Source of the DNA: an uncultured Bacteroidales bacterium
GTDB taxonomy: Bacteria > Bacteroidota > Bacteroidia > Bacteroidales > Paludibacteraceae
DNA length: 64,000 nt
Direction of reading: 5' to 3'
Assembly (NCBI GenBank): GCA_937891975.1
Contig: CALAUA010000015.1
Location: forward strand, 244,485 to 308,484
The position numbers were made by a program, and so were the translations under genes. The notes under the pieces are model-generated. The model saw only the letters and a program-made list of their open reading frames with translations, was not told the DNA's origin and did no database searches. This document shows, one piece after another, positions 39,015-47,393 of this stretch. The stretch's first letter is position 1. Every line of letters begins with the position of its first letter.

Positions 39015-40829
39015 ATGGCAGAAAATCTTTCACTCCAGAACTTCGACTGGGATGCATTTGAGAACGAATCAAAAGGCACACAAAACGAAGAATTACTCCA
39101 AAAGTATGACGCTACTCTCAACGCAATCAAAGACCAAGAGGTTGTTGAAGGTACCGTTATGGCTATTAACAAACGTGAAGTAGTTGTTAACGTTGGCTAC
39201 AAGTCAGATGGTATTGTACCTGCTGCTGAGTTCCGTTACAACCCAGATCTCAAAGTTGGTGACAAAGTAGAAGTTTACGTAGAGAGCCAAGAGGACAAGA
39301 AAGGTCAATTGGTACTTTCTCACAAAGAGGCTCGTGCTGCTCGCAGTTGGGATCGCGTTAACGAGGCATTGGACAACAACGAAGTGGTTAAAGGTTACAT
39401 CAAGTGCCGCACCAAGGGCGGTATGATTGTTGATGTATTGGGTACCGAGGCATTCTTGCCAGGTAGCCAAATCGATGTGAAACCTATCCACGACTACGAT
39501 ATGTTCGTAGGTAAAACAATGGAATTCAAGATTGTTAAGGTTAATCCTGATTTCCGCAATGTAGTGGTTTCTCACAAAGCATTGATTGAGGCAGAGCTCG
39601 AAGCACAAAAGAAAGAAATCATTTCTCACTTGGAGAAGGGTCAAGTGCTTGAAGGTACCGTTAAGGCCATCATGCAATACGGTGTATTTATGGACTTGGG
39701 TGGCGTAGATGGACTTATCCACATCACTGACCTCAGTTGGGGTCGTGTAAGCAATCCTAACGAGTTGCTTACTGAAGGTCAAAAGATCAACGTGGTTATC
39801 CTTGACTTCGACGATGAGAAGAAGCGTATCGCTCTTGGTTTGAAGCAACTTACTCCACATCCATGGGAGGCTCTCCAACCTGACCTCAAGGTAGGTGATA
39901 AGATTAGCGGTAAAGTAGTTGTGATGGCTGACTATGGAGCATTCGTAGAGGTTGCTCCTGGTGTAGAGGGCTTGATCCACGTTAGTGAGATGAGCTGGAG
40001 CCAACACTTGCGTTCTGCTAACGACTTCCTTAAGGTAGGTGATGAGATCGAGGCTGTAGTATTGACACTCGACCGCGATGAGCGTAAGATGTCACTTGGC
40101 TTGAAGCAACTCAAAGCTGATCCATGGGAGAACGTTGATACCAAGTATGCTGTTGGTACACGTCACTTTGCTAAGGTTCGCAATTTCACCAACTTCGGCG
40201 TATTCGTTGAGATTGAGGAGGGTGTTGATGGTTTGATTCACATCAGCGACCTCAGCTGGACCAAGAAGATTAAACATCCAAATGAGTTCACTCAAATCGG
40301 TGCTGAGATTGAGGTTGTAGTTCTCGAAATCGACAAAGAGAACCGTCGTCTCTCACTCGGTCACAAGCAATTAGAAGAGAACCCATGGGAAGAGTTGGCA
40401 GCTAAATATGGTGTTGATACCGTAGTAGAGGGTAAGGTTGCTGAGGTAGCTGACAAGGGTGCTGTAGTAGTACTTGAGGACGGCGTTGAAGGCTTCTGCA
40501 CCGCTCGTCACCTTCAAAAAGAGGACAAGAGCCCTGTAGCTGTTGGCGATACTATGAGTTTCAAGGTGATTGAGTTCAACCGCGATGCTAAGCGTATCCT
40601 TCTTTCTCACCTCCGCACTTGGGAAGAGCGCAAAGAGGCTCCTGTAAAAGAGGCTAAGGCTGCTCCTAAGAAAGAGGCACAACCAGAGTTGCCAAAGATG
40701 GAGAAAACTACTCTCGGTGACTTGAGCGTATTGGCTGACTTGAAGGCTTCTATGGCTGCTGAAGAGAAACCAGCAAAGAAGACTACCAAGAAAGCTGCTA
40801 AGAAAGAAGCAGAAGAAGCTGCTGAGTAA
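39015..40829 (+). CDS. rpsA: 30S ribosomal protein S1
   Basis: About 604 residues from MAENLSLQNFDWDAFE. An upstream ATG at 38991 lies inside the leader stem and is less likely. S1 binds mRNA on the small ribosomal subunit. Several S1/OB-fold repeats are visible, with typical pieces such as VLEGTVKAIMQYGVFMDLGGVDGLIHITDLSW, GKVVVMADYGAFVEVAPGVEGLIHVSEMSW and FTNFGVFVEIEEGVDGLIHISDLSW; each ends in a KKRIALGLKQL-like strand. The C-terminal tail is lysine/alanine/glutamate-rich. Codon use is strongly biased as expected. It has its own promoter, a structured leader and a terminator, so it is monocistronic. Confidence 0.95.
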   Translation: MAENLSLQNFDWDAFENESKGTQNEELLQKYDATLNAIKDQEVVEGTVMAINKREVVVNVGYKSDGIVPAAEFRYNPDLKVGDKVEVYVESQEDKKGQLVLSHKEARAARSWDRVNEALDNNEVVKGYIKCRTKGGMIVDVLGTEAFLPGSQIDVKPIHDYDMFVGKTMEFKIVKVNPDFRNVVVSHKALIEAELEAQKKEIISHLEKGQVLEGTVKAIMQYGVFMDLGGVDGLIHITDLSWGRVSNPNELLTEGQKINVVILDFDDEKKRIALGLKQLTPHPWEALQPDLKVGDKISGKVVVMADYGAFVEVAPGVEGLIHVSEMSWSQHLRSANDFLKVGDEIEAVVLTLDRDERKMSLGLKQLKADPWENVDTKYAVGTRHFAKVRNFTNFGVFVEIEEGVDGLIHISDLSWTKKIKHPNEFTQIGAEIEVVVLEIDKENRRLSLGHKQLEENPWEELAAKYGVDTVVEGKVAEVADKGAVVVLEDGVEGFCTARHLQKEDKSPVAVGDTMSFKVIEFNRDAKRILLSHLRTWEERKEAPVKEAKAAPKKEAQPELPKMEKTTLGDLSVLADLKASMAAEEKPAKKTTKKAAKKEAEEAAE

Positions 40830-40848
40830 TCAGTTAAGGTTTAAACAA

Positions 40849-40885
40849 AATACGCTTCCACATAGTGGGAGCGTATTTTTTATTG
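40849..40885 (+). terminator. Terminator after rpsA
   Basis: 13-bp stem AATACGCTTCCAC (40849-40861) with GTGGGAGCGTATT (40865-40877), one G-T pair, 3-nt loop, followed by a T run. Confidence 0.88.
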
Positions 40886-40891
40886 TTTAGT

Positions 40892-40931
40892 GGACGGCAC
40901 AGAGTTCCTACTGTTTAGAGTTTAGCGTTCA
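40892..40931. repeat. Degenerate mini-hairpin and heptads at the queD end
   Basis: GGAC-GGCAC-AGA-GTTCC-TA (40892-40910) is a decayed copy of the hairpin at 17080. The 7-bp units ctgttta, gagttta, gcgttca (40911-40931) follow and overlap the last codons of queD. Confidence 0.55.
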
Positions 40932-41251
40932 TATGTAGCTATATTTCCTTCCGACTCTTGTACGCTGACCTTGTAGCAGTTCTCCACATGGTCGCATATC
41001 CAGCGAGCGATATTCTCTGACGATGGATTAACGTCCAATACTTCGTTGATATATTTGTGGTCGAAGGTCTCTTTTACAATACGCTTGATATGGGTAAAGT
41101 CGGTGACCATGCCATCCTCGTTGAGGGTTTTGGATTTGCAATATACGGTCACTACAAAATTGTGTCCGTGCAATGCCTCACACTTGCTCTCATAACTCAA
41201 GTGCAGGTTGTGTGCGGCTGAGATAGTGATTCGTTTTTCTACGTAATACAT
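40922..41251 (-). CDS. queD: 6-carboxytetrahydropterin synthase QueD
   Basis: 109 residues, short but complete. QueD converts 7,8-dihydroneopterin triphosphate to 6-carboxytetrahydropterin in queuosine and preQ0 synthesis. Zinc-binding histidines are in SAAHNL and LHGHNF, the catalytic cysteine region is SKCEALHGHN, and the substrate-binding acid is in VTDFTHIK; PSSENIARWI and VSVQESEG complete the PTPS fold. No other queuosine genes are in the window. It follows murF-alr by 36 bases on the same strand. The C-terminus touches a repeat block. Confidence 0.92.
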   Translation of the reverse strand: MYYVEKRITISAAHNLHLSYESKCEALHGHNFVVTVYCKSKTLNEDGMVTDFTHIKRIVKETFDHKYINEVLDVNPSSENIARWICDHVENCYKVSVQESEGNIATYER

Positions 41252-41287
41252 AGATAATGATGAATTTTGAATGAAGAATGTTAAATT

Positions 41288-43159
41288 TTATTCGTGGAAA
41301 TATACTCGTTGTACTCGACGCGAAACCGATGTGAGAATCTCGTAGGTGATTGTGCCCAGTTTGTTGGCTAATTCTTCTATAGGCAATCGGTCGCCGAAGA
41401 TCTCCACAGCATCTCCCACTTGTGCATCCGTACCTGTGATGTCAATCATGGCTTGATCCATGCACACATTTCCTACCACAGGACAACGTTTGCCGCGCAC
41501 TACCACTTCGCCTCCGTAGTTTGAGAAGCGGCGATCAAACCCATCGGCATACCCGATAGGAATCACTGCAATCTGTCTTGGTTCCGTCAGTGTGGTATGG
41601 CGTCCATAGCCAATGGTCTCGCCTGCAGGCACTGTCTTAATGCTCAGAATAGTGGTAGTCAACGAACATACATTACGCAATTTCGCTCCTACAAAAGAGA
41701 AACCGTACATACCTATACCCAAGCGGCACATATCAAATTGATAGTCCGAGAAGCGTTCTATACCTGCAGAGTTGCAAATATGCAATAATGGGCGATAAGG
41801 CAATGAGGAGATAAGGCTATCAGTACAATGCTTGAAATATGCGGCTTGCTCGTGAGTGAAAGCATCAAACTGCGGTTCATCGCTACCCGCTAAGTGCGAG
41901 AAGATACTATGCACACATACTGCTTGTTGCCCATGGAGCACGTCCGCCAATTGAGGAATCTCCTCGTAATAGAAGCCCAATCGGTGCATGCCCGAATCAA
42001 TCTTGATGTGTATAGGATATTGCTCCAATCCTTTGGCTTGTACGGCAGCAATAATGTCATTGAGCGATTGCAAGGAATAGATATTGGGTTGCAGGTTGTT
42101 CTCGAGTATCAAATCCAATGCTGCCACTTCTGGGTCCATCACCACAATCGGTAATGTGATACCTGCTTTGCGCAGTTCCACTCCTTCATCAGCCACTGCC
42201 ACTGCCAAGTAATCCACCAGACCACTCTGTTGCAGCGCACGACTGATCTCCACACTACCTGTCCCATACGCAAATGCTTTCACCATCGCCATCAAACGCG
42301 TCTCAGACCGCAATAGCGAACGGAAATACCGCACATTATCCACCAAGGCAGATAAATTGACTTGCAGCACCGTCTCATGCGTTTGGTGCAGAATACGATA
42401 TGAGATAGTATCTTCGTCGTAGCCCAATGCACGCAGTACGCCTGCGCACGTGCGTACATTTTGATGTGTAGGATCTTCCACTACTACCGAGCAATGGTCG
42501 AACAATCGCATTTTCTCAGCTCGTTTATCTTCTAGCGACGCGAAGTTCTCGCCATGCTCGCTACCGATATACGTAATCACTCCGATGGTAGGGCGTATGA
42601 TGGCTTCCAAGCGTGCCATTTCTCCTGGTTCGGAGATTCCTGCTTCGAAGATACCCAGTTCGGTGTGTTCATTCATCTGCCAAACGGAGAGGGGAACGCC
42701 AATCTGCGAGTTGTAGGATTTGGGTGAACGAGTGATGCAATAATCGTCTTTCAACAACTGATAGAGCCACTCTTTGACCACCGTCTTGCCGTTCGAGCCG
42801 GTGATGGCTATCACAGGGCAGTTGTATAGCGAACGCTTGTAGGCGGCTAATTGCTGCAAGGCGGTGAGAGGGTTCTCGACGAGGAGGAATATGCTCGGTG
42901 TCTCTATTCCCGACTCTCTATTCCCGACTCCCGACTCCGATACCACAAACACCCTCACCCCACGCTCTATGAGCTCGGGGATATAGTTCGCACCATCATT
43001 CTTTTCTGTCTTTAGCGCAAAGAAGAGTGTCGCCTCTGGTTCTGTACCCAACTGACGACTATCTGTCAATAGATGGCGAACATCCAAATTCTGCAAGTCA
43101 TCAGATAAACCAATAACTTGCAGAGGACGAATAGCTTGTATTATTTCTTGGATTAGCAT
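41288..43159 (-). CDS. Alanine racemase fused to a shortened MurF domain
   Basis: 623 residues. Residues about 260-623 are a complete PLP-dependent alanine racemase: MVKAFAYGTGS with K294 as PLP lysine, IHIKIDSGMHRLGF, GIGMYGF, the catalytic tyrosine in TIGYGRH (about 517), VGNVCMDQ. Residues 1-255 are the start of MurF, with P-loop ITGSNGKTVVKEW at 119-131 and IFEAGISEPGEM. From memory, Bacteroidota MurF-Alr fusions are about 820 residues. Here the sequence passes from the mid central domain (about 255) straight into Alr, so the rest of the ATPase domain and the whole C-terminal D-Ala-D-Ala-binding domain are missing. MurF activity is therefore doubtful. Residues about 75-87 are encoded by heptad repeats. 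It overlaps pheS by 7 bases. Confidence 0.88.
   Translation of the reverse strand: MLIQEIIQAIRPLQVIGLSDDLQNLDVRHLLTDSRQLGTEPEATLFFALKTEKNDGANYIPELIERGVRVFVVSESGVGNRESGIETPSIFLLVENPLTALQQLAAYKRSLYNCPVIAITGSNGKTVVKEWLYQLLKDDYCITRSPKSYNSQIGVPLSVWQMNEHTELGIFEAGISEPGEMARLEAIIRPTIGVITYIGSEHGENFASLEDKRAEKMRLFDHCSVVVEDPTHQNVRTCAGVLRALGYDEDTISYRILHQTHETVLQVNLSALVDNVRYFRSLLRSETRLMAMVKAFAYGTGSVEISRALQQSGLVDYLAVAVADEGVELRKAGITLPIVVMDPEVAALDLILENNLQPNIYSLQSLNDIIAAVQAKGLEQYPIHIKIDSGMHRLGFYYEEIPQLADVLHGQQAVCVHSIFSHLAGSDEPQFDAFTHEQAAYFKHCTDSLISSLPYRPLLHICNSAGIERFSDYQFDMCRLGIGMYGFSFVGAKLRNVCSLTTTILSIKTVPAGETIGYGRHTTLTEPRQIAVIPIGYADGFDRRFSNYGGEVVVRGKRCPVVGNVCMDQAMIDITGTDAQVGDAVEIFGDRLPIEELANKLGTITYEILTSVSRRVQRVYFHE
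42904..42945. repeat. In-frame heptad repeat inside murF-alr
   Basis: 7-bp units ctattcc, cgactct, ctattcc, cgactcc, cgactcc, gatacca. They encode ESGVGNRESG, nearly the same peptide as the repeat loop in ispH. Confidence 0.78.
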
Positions 43160-44199
43160 CCTTCGAATTGTTGGAGGAAGCGCACATCATTCTCCGAGAA
43201 CAGGCGCAAGTCTTTCACACGATACTTGAGGTTGGTAATACGTTCTACGCCCAAACCAAAGGCATAGCCTGTATATACTTTCGAATCAATGCCGCATGAC
43301 TCCAATACATTAGGATCCACCATACCGCAACCCAAAATCTCTACCCAACCTGTACCTTTGCAGAACGAACAACCTTTACCCCCACACAAATCGCAAGAGA
43401 TATCCATCTCTGCAGATGGCTCGGTGAAGGGGAAGTAACTTGGGCGAAGACGAATCTGTGTCTCGGGTCCGAACATCTCCTTGGCAAAATAGAGCAGCAC
43501 TTCGCGCAAGTCGGCAAACGACACATTTTTATCAATATACAATCCTTCCACTTGATGGAAGAAACAGTGTGCACGTGCTGAAATAGCCTCATTGCGGTAC
43601 ACACGACCAGGACACAACACGCGGATAGGGGGTTCTTGGCTGAGCATCACACGTGTCTGTACGCTCGAAGTATGCGAACGAAGTAGGATATCCGATGGCT
43701 TTTGCACGCCTATTTCTTTCTCGATGAAGAAGGTGTCTTGCATATCGCGTGCAGGGTGCTCAGGGGCGAAGTTCAGAAGCGAATATACGTGCTTATCATC
43801 TTCCACTTCGGGGCCTTCTGCCACGGTAAATCCCACGCGTGAGAAGATATCTATGATTTGTTCGCGCACCAGTGATAGTGGGTGACGTGTACCTAACGCG
43901 ATAGGATCTGGTGTACGCGTGAGATCCAGCTCATCGGCTGCTGCTTTCGCCCCATTTGCTTCGGCTGCTTCGCGCAACTCGTTGATACGTGCTTCGTAGG
44001 CTTGGCGTAGGGCGTTTAGAGCTTGTCCCATCTCGCGTTTTTCTTCTTTGGGAACATCACGAAACTCGTTGAAGAGTTCCGTTACCAGTCCTTTCTTACT
44101 AAGGTATTTTATTCGCAATGCTTCCACTTGCTCCGCATTACTTGCTTGCAATCCAGCCACCTGACTGAGTAAGCTCTCTATCTTTTCTTTGAGTGTCAT
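43153..44199 (-). CDS. pheS: Phenylalanine--tRNA ligase alpha subunit
   Basis: 348 residues, usual length. The N-terminal coiled coil (about 1-85) binds tRNA-Phe. The class II catalytic core contains DTFFIEKE, LLRSHTSSVQTRVM, RVYRNEAISARAHCFFHQVEGLYIDKNVSF, and motif 3 GYAFGLGVERI. A CDLCGGKGCSFCKGTGWVEILGCGMV segment carries extra cysteines, common in Bacteroidota PheS. The beta subunit gene is not in the window. It is the first gene of pheS/murF-alr/queD, with a promoter at 44222-44254. Confidence 0.95.
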   Translation of the reverse strand: MTLKEKIESLLSQVAGLQASNAEQVEALRIKYLSKKGLVTELFNEFRDVPKEEKREMGQALNALRQAYEARINELREAAEANGAKAAADELDLTRTPDPIALGTRHPLSLVREQIIDIFSRVGFTVAEGPEVEDDKHVYSLLNFAPEHPARDMQDTFFIEKEIGVQKPSDILLRSHTSSVQTRVMLSQEPPIRVLCPGRVYRNEAISARAHCFFHQVEGLYIDKNVSFADLREVLLYFAKEMFGPETQIRLRPSYFPFTEPSAEMDISCDLCGGKGCSFCKGTGWVEILGCGMVDPNVLESCGIDSKVYTGYAFGLGVERITNLKYRVKDLRLFSENDVRFLQQFEGC

Positions 44200-44221
44200 A
44201 ACCTATTTATGCAATTACGTT

Positions 44222-44254
44222 GCAAAATTACACATTTTTATTGAAATATACAAC
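44222..44254 (-). promoter_or_regulatory. Bacteroidota promoter for pheS operon
   Basis: On the - strand: GTTG (44251-44254), 20 bases, TAATTTTGC (44222-44230). Confidence 0.72.
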
Positions 44255-44300
44255 AATTCGTGCATAAATGGGTTGTTTTTTCACTTTTTTCCGCAAAATA

Positions 44301-44333
44301 TTTGGTCATATCAGAAAAAAGCACTACCTTTGC
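44301..44333 (+). promoter_or_regulatory. Bacteroidota promoter for tRNA-Ser
   Basis: TTTG at 44301-44304, 20-base spacer, TACCTTTGC at 44325-44333. Confidence 0.85.
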
Positions 44334-44336
44334 ACC

Positions 44337-44394
44337 CGCTTTAGGGAGAAAGCGTATTTAGACAGTAGCTGTCTATCATTTCGCACAAGTGCGA
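44337..44394 (+). other. tRNA leader with three consecutive hairpins
   Basis: Perfect short stems: CGCTTT/AAAGCG (44337-44354), GACAG-TAG-CTGTC (44361-44373) and TCGCAC-AA-GTGCGA (44381-44394). The last one ends on the base before the tRNA. It would be removed during 5' processing. Confidence 0.6.
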
Positions 44395-44480
<86 letters not shown>

Positions 44481-44481
<1 letters not shown>

Positions 44482-44544
44482 CAAAAAAATACCATGTAGC
44501 TGAATCCAAGCTTGCTTGAGTGAGAGCGCATGGTATTTTTTTGC
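44481..44544 (+). terminator. Terminator after tRNA-Ser
   Basis: Perfect 16-bp inverted repeat (44481-44496 with 44529-44544) beginning GCAAAAAAAT and ending ATTTTTTTGC, with a 32-base loop. Confidence 0.8.
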
Positions 44545-44594
44545 AAGGATGCCGTCGGCAGACTCTGGGGATTACGCAGGAATCCCTCTCCCTT

Positions 44595-44622
44595 TATCGG
44601 GTATCGGATATCGGGAATCGGG
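44595..44622. repeat. Heptad array upstream of mltG
   Basis: 7-bp units tatcggg, tatcgga, tatcggg, aatcggg. A GCC-GTC-GGC hairpin lies just upstream (44551-44559). Confidence 0.7.
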
Positions 44623-44642
44623 ACACCAAAAATAACTTGATT

Positions 44643-45680
44643 ATGAAAAAATTTACATGGATCATCATCTCCCTTGTGGCAACGCTTCTCTTGGCTGCCT
44701 TGGGATTTTGTATCAAACAATACTACCATTTTGCTATAACCAACTTCGTGAGCCACGACCATGAGTCGCATGGCTATCATGTGCATGAAGGTATGTCTAG
44801 CGATTCGCTATTGGCGGAGATGTTGGGCGACTATGAGATGCTCTCCGAGCTATCGTGGTGTATGCATTGCCAGTACAAGAAGTTCAATCAACCCAAACCG
44901 GGTTACTATCGTTTTGCAGATAAGATAGCCAACCGCGACCTTATCCGTCGTTTGCAATTAGGCGAGGAGACGCCTATCCGCCTATCCTTCACCCATGCCA
45001 TCCGCACACGCGAACAACTGGCTGGATATATGGGACGCAAACTCCAACTAGACTCCGTAGAGGTTATCCAACGCCTCAACGACAGCGAATACTTGGCGCA
45101 TTTTGGGCTCACACCAGAAACGGCTGTATGTCTGTTTATTCCCAATACCTACGAGGTGTATTGGACGATGTCGGCTGACCAACTCTTCACGCGTATGTAT
45201 AAGGAGTATAATCGTTTTTGGAACGAAGACCGCCTTGCCAAGGCTGCCCGATTGGGGCTTACACCTGTGGAAGTTGCTACGATGGCGTCTATTATTGCTT
45301 CTGAGACCAACAAGTCCGACGAGTACCCTACTATTGCGTCTATTTATATCAATCGTTTGAACAAGGGTATTGCCTTGCAGGCATGTCCTACGGTTATTTT
45401 TGCGACGGGTGATTTCTCTTTGCGTCGTGTGTTGAAACGTCATTTGGCTATTGATTCGCCTTATAATACGTATAAGTATCGCGGTTTGCCACCTGGTCCT
45501 ATCCGTTTGGCTCGTCCCGATGTGATAGATGCGGTGTTGAATTCGCCCAAGACGAATTATCTGTATATGTGTGCTAATCCTGATTTCTCTGGCACGCATA
45601 TCTTCTCTTCGTCGTATGCTCAGCATGCTGCGGTTGCTCGCCAGTACCAACGTGCTCTCAACCAACGCAAAGTGAAGTAG
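44643..45680 (+). CDS. mltG: Endolytic murein transglycosylase
   Basis: 345 residues from MKKFTWIIISLVATLLLAALGFC, which gives an N-terminal membrane anchor; a longer frame from 44520 runs through the tRNA terminator and the heptads and is not credible. MltG cleaves nascent glycan strands in the periplasm and sets their length. The catalytic region is EVATMASIIASETNKSDEYPTIASIYINRL (the acidic residue near 221). The C-terminal part has ACPTVIFATG, SPYNTYKYRGLPPGPI and ANPDFSGTHIF, all standard for the YceG/MltG family. No promoter was found after the tRNA terminator. Confidence 0.92.
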   Translation: MKKFTWIIISLVATLLLAALGFCIKQYYHFAITNFVSHDHESHGYHVHEGMSSDSLLAEMLGDYEMLSELSWCMHCQYKKFNQPKPGYYRFADKIANRDLIRRLQLGEETPIRLSFTHAIRTREQLAGYMGRKLQLDSVEVIQRLNDSEYLAHFGLTPETAVCLFIPNTYEVYWTMSADQLFTRMYKEYNRFWNEDRLAKAARLGLTPVEVATMASIIASETNKSDEYPTIASIYINRLNKGIALQACPTVIFATGDFSLRRVLKRHLAIDSPYNTYKYRGLPPGPIRLARPDVIDAVLNSPKTNYLYMCANPDFSGTHIFSSSYAQHAAVARQYQRALNQRKVK

Positions 45681-45708
45681 TTCTCCACTCTCCTTATCCA
45701 ATATCCCA

Positions 45709-45793
45709 TAGGCAGAACGCCGTCCTATAGCTCGCTCCGCGAGCGTCCATTATCCATTAGCGCAGCGTCCCATAGCTCGTTATGCGAGCGTCC
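45709..45793. repeat. Array of four mini-hairpins downstream of mltG
   Basis: TAG-GCAGAACGC-CGTCC (45709-45725), TAG-CTCGC-TCC-GCGAG-CGTCC (45728-45748), TAGCGCAGCGTCC (45758-45770), TAG-CTCG-TTAT-GCGAG-CGTCC (45773-45793), joined by words such as attatcca. It lies between mltG and the promoter of the next gene. Confidence 0.82.
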
Positions 45794-45828
45794 ATTATCC
45801 CGAAAATAGCGAAAAAAATCGCTATATG

Positions 45829-45861
45829 CTTGCATATCCGCAAATTTTGTAGTATCTTTGC
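45829..45861 (+). promoter_or_regulatory. Bacteroidota promoter for the DUF349 gene
   Basis: CTTG at 45829-45832, 20-base spacer, TATCTTTGC at 45853-45861. Confidence 0.78.
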
Positions 45862-45908
45862 ACCGAATTTATGAACCTCCGCTCGAAAGGGCGTAACTTT
45901 TTAAGATT

Positions 45909-47393
45909 ATGGCAAATGAAAAACAACAGTTCGTCGACGAACTAAAGGAACTGCTACAAAAGAATGTAGCCGAAGTGAAAGAGCAAGTAGAAACTATCAA
46001 AACACAATTCTACCGTCAGTACCATCTCGAATTAGAAGCACAAAAGAAAGCCGCAATGGAAGCTGCTGAGGCAGCTGGAGAAGTGCTCGAAAACTGGGTG
46101 CCTTCACTCGATGAACTCGAACAAGAGTTCCGCGAATTGTTGAATCAATACAAACAACGCCGCGCAGAACTGCAAAAGCAAATAGAAGAGGAACTTCAGC
46201 AAAACCTTCTACGCAAGGAGAATATCCTTGCACAAATGAAAGAAATGGCTGATGCGGAAACTGCGGACGTCATGGATAACCTCAAAAAAATGCGAGAACT
46301 GCAAGCTGAGTGGAAAACCATAGGAGCAGTACCTGCACAAAAAGCACAAGAAATTTGGAAAAACTACCAACAATACCAAGAGCGCTTCTATGACCTTGTG
46401 AAAATCAATATCGAACTGCGCGACCTCGACTTCAAGAAGAACCTCGAAATGAAAACACTACTCTGCGAGGCTGCGGAGAAACTGCAAGAGAACCCCAATA
46501 TCGTAGAAGCCAACCGAGCATTGCAACAACTTCACGACGAGTGGGCAGAGATTGGACCTGTAGCACGCGAACTCAGAGAAGAGCTCTGGAATCGATTCAA
46601 ACAAGCAAGCAGTGTAATCAACAAAAAGCACCAAGCATACTTCGACGAACTGCACGCCAAAGAAAACGAAAACTTGGAGAAAAAACAAGCACTCATTGAG
46701 CAACTGAAGGAGGTAGATGTTAATAAGTTGAAGTCGAATAAGCAATGGGATGAGGCTACTGAGAAGCTGCAAGCTATCCAACAAGAATGGCGTACCATTG
46801 GCTTTGCTCCTAAAAAACAAAACCAAACTATCTACAACGAATACCGCGAACTCTGCGAAGCTTTCTTCAAAGCCAAAACCGCTTACTACAAAGCTATGCG
46901 CGATGAACTCAGCGAGAACCTCAAGAAAAAACGCGAACTCGTAGAAGCTGCAGAAGCACTCAAAGACAGCATAGAATGGACTGAAACTACCAACCGACTC
47001 ATCGAACTACAAGCCGAGTGGAAGAAAGTAGGACCTATTGCACGCAAATACTCCGACGACCTTTGGAAGAAATTCACGGCTGCTTGCGATACCTTCTTCG
47101 AAGCGAAACGTGAGGCAACCAAAGAACTGCGTGAGCAGTATGCTCAAAAACGCGCGGAAGCCAAAGAGCGTTGGAACAAGAAAATGGATCAAATGAACGA
47201 CCGTCAGAAACTAATCCGCATGTACGAAAACCTCGTACAAGAGATTAAGACGGCAGAAAACAATATCCTCTTCTTTACGGGCAAGTCTAAAACCGCTAAC
47301 AAACTGGTGGATGACATGCGCAAGAAGATCGATACACTCAAGAGCCAACTCGCTGACCTAGAGAACAAAATCAACCAAATGGACGCAGAATGA
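45909..47393 (+). CDS. DUF349 coiled-coil protein
   Basis: 494 residues, almost entirely charged alpha-helix. Repeats of DUF349 are recognisable by LQAEWKTIGAVPAQKAQEIWKNYQ, LHDEWAEIGPVARELREELWNRF, IQQEWRTIGFAPKKQNQTIYNEYRELCEAFF and LQAEWKKVGPIARKYSDDLWKKFTAACDTFF, that is (about 75 residue spacing) W..IG..P......IW..F. The family is cytoplasmic and its function is not established. It overlaps the following FtsE-like gene by 4 bases (ATGA), so the two are translationally coupled. Start ATG at 45909 follows a leader of about 45 bases. Confidence 0.87.
   Translation: MANEKQQFVDELKELLQKNVAEVKEQVETIKTQFYRQYHLELEAQKKAAMEAAEAAGEVLENWVPSLDELEQEFRELLNQYKQRRAELQKQIEEELQQNLLRKENILAQMKEMADAETADVMDNLKKMRELQAEWKTIGAVPAQKAQEIWKNYQQYQERFYDLVKINIELRDLDFKKNLEMKTLLCEAAEKLQENPNIVEANRALQQLHDEWAEIGPVARELREELWNRFKQASSVINKKHQAYFDELHAKENENLEKKQALIEQLKEVDVNKLKSNKQWDEATEKLQAIQQEWRTIGFAPKKQNQTIYNEYRELCEAFFKAKTAYYKAMRDELSENLKKKRELVEAAEALKDSIEWTETTNRLIELQAEWKKVGPIARKYSDDLWKKFTAACDTFFEAKREATKELREQYAQKRAEAKERWNKKMDQMNDRQKLIRMYENLVQEIKTAENNILFFTGKSKTANKLVDDMRKKIDTLKSQLADLENKINQMDAE

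Noticed and set aside
44520..44642. Longer N-terminus for mltG
   Set aside because: It would translate the tRNA terminator and heptad array and place the membrane anchor inside the protein.
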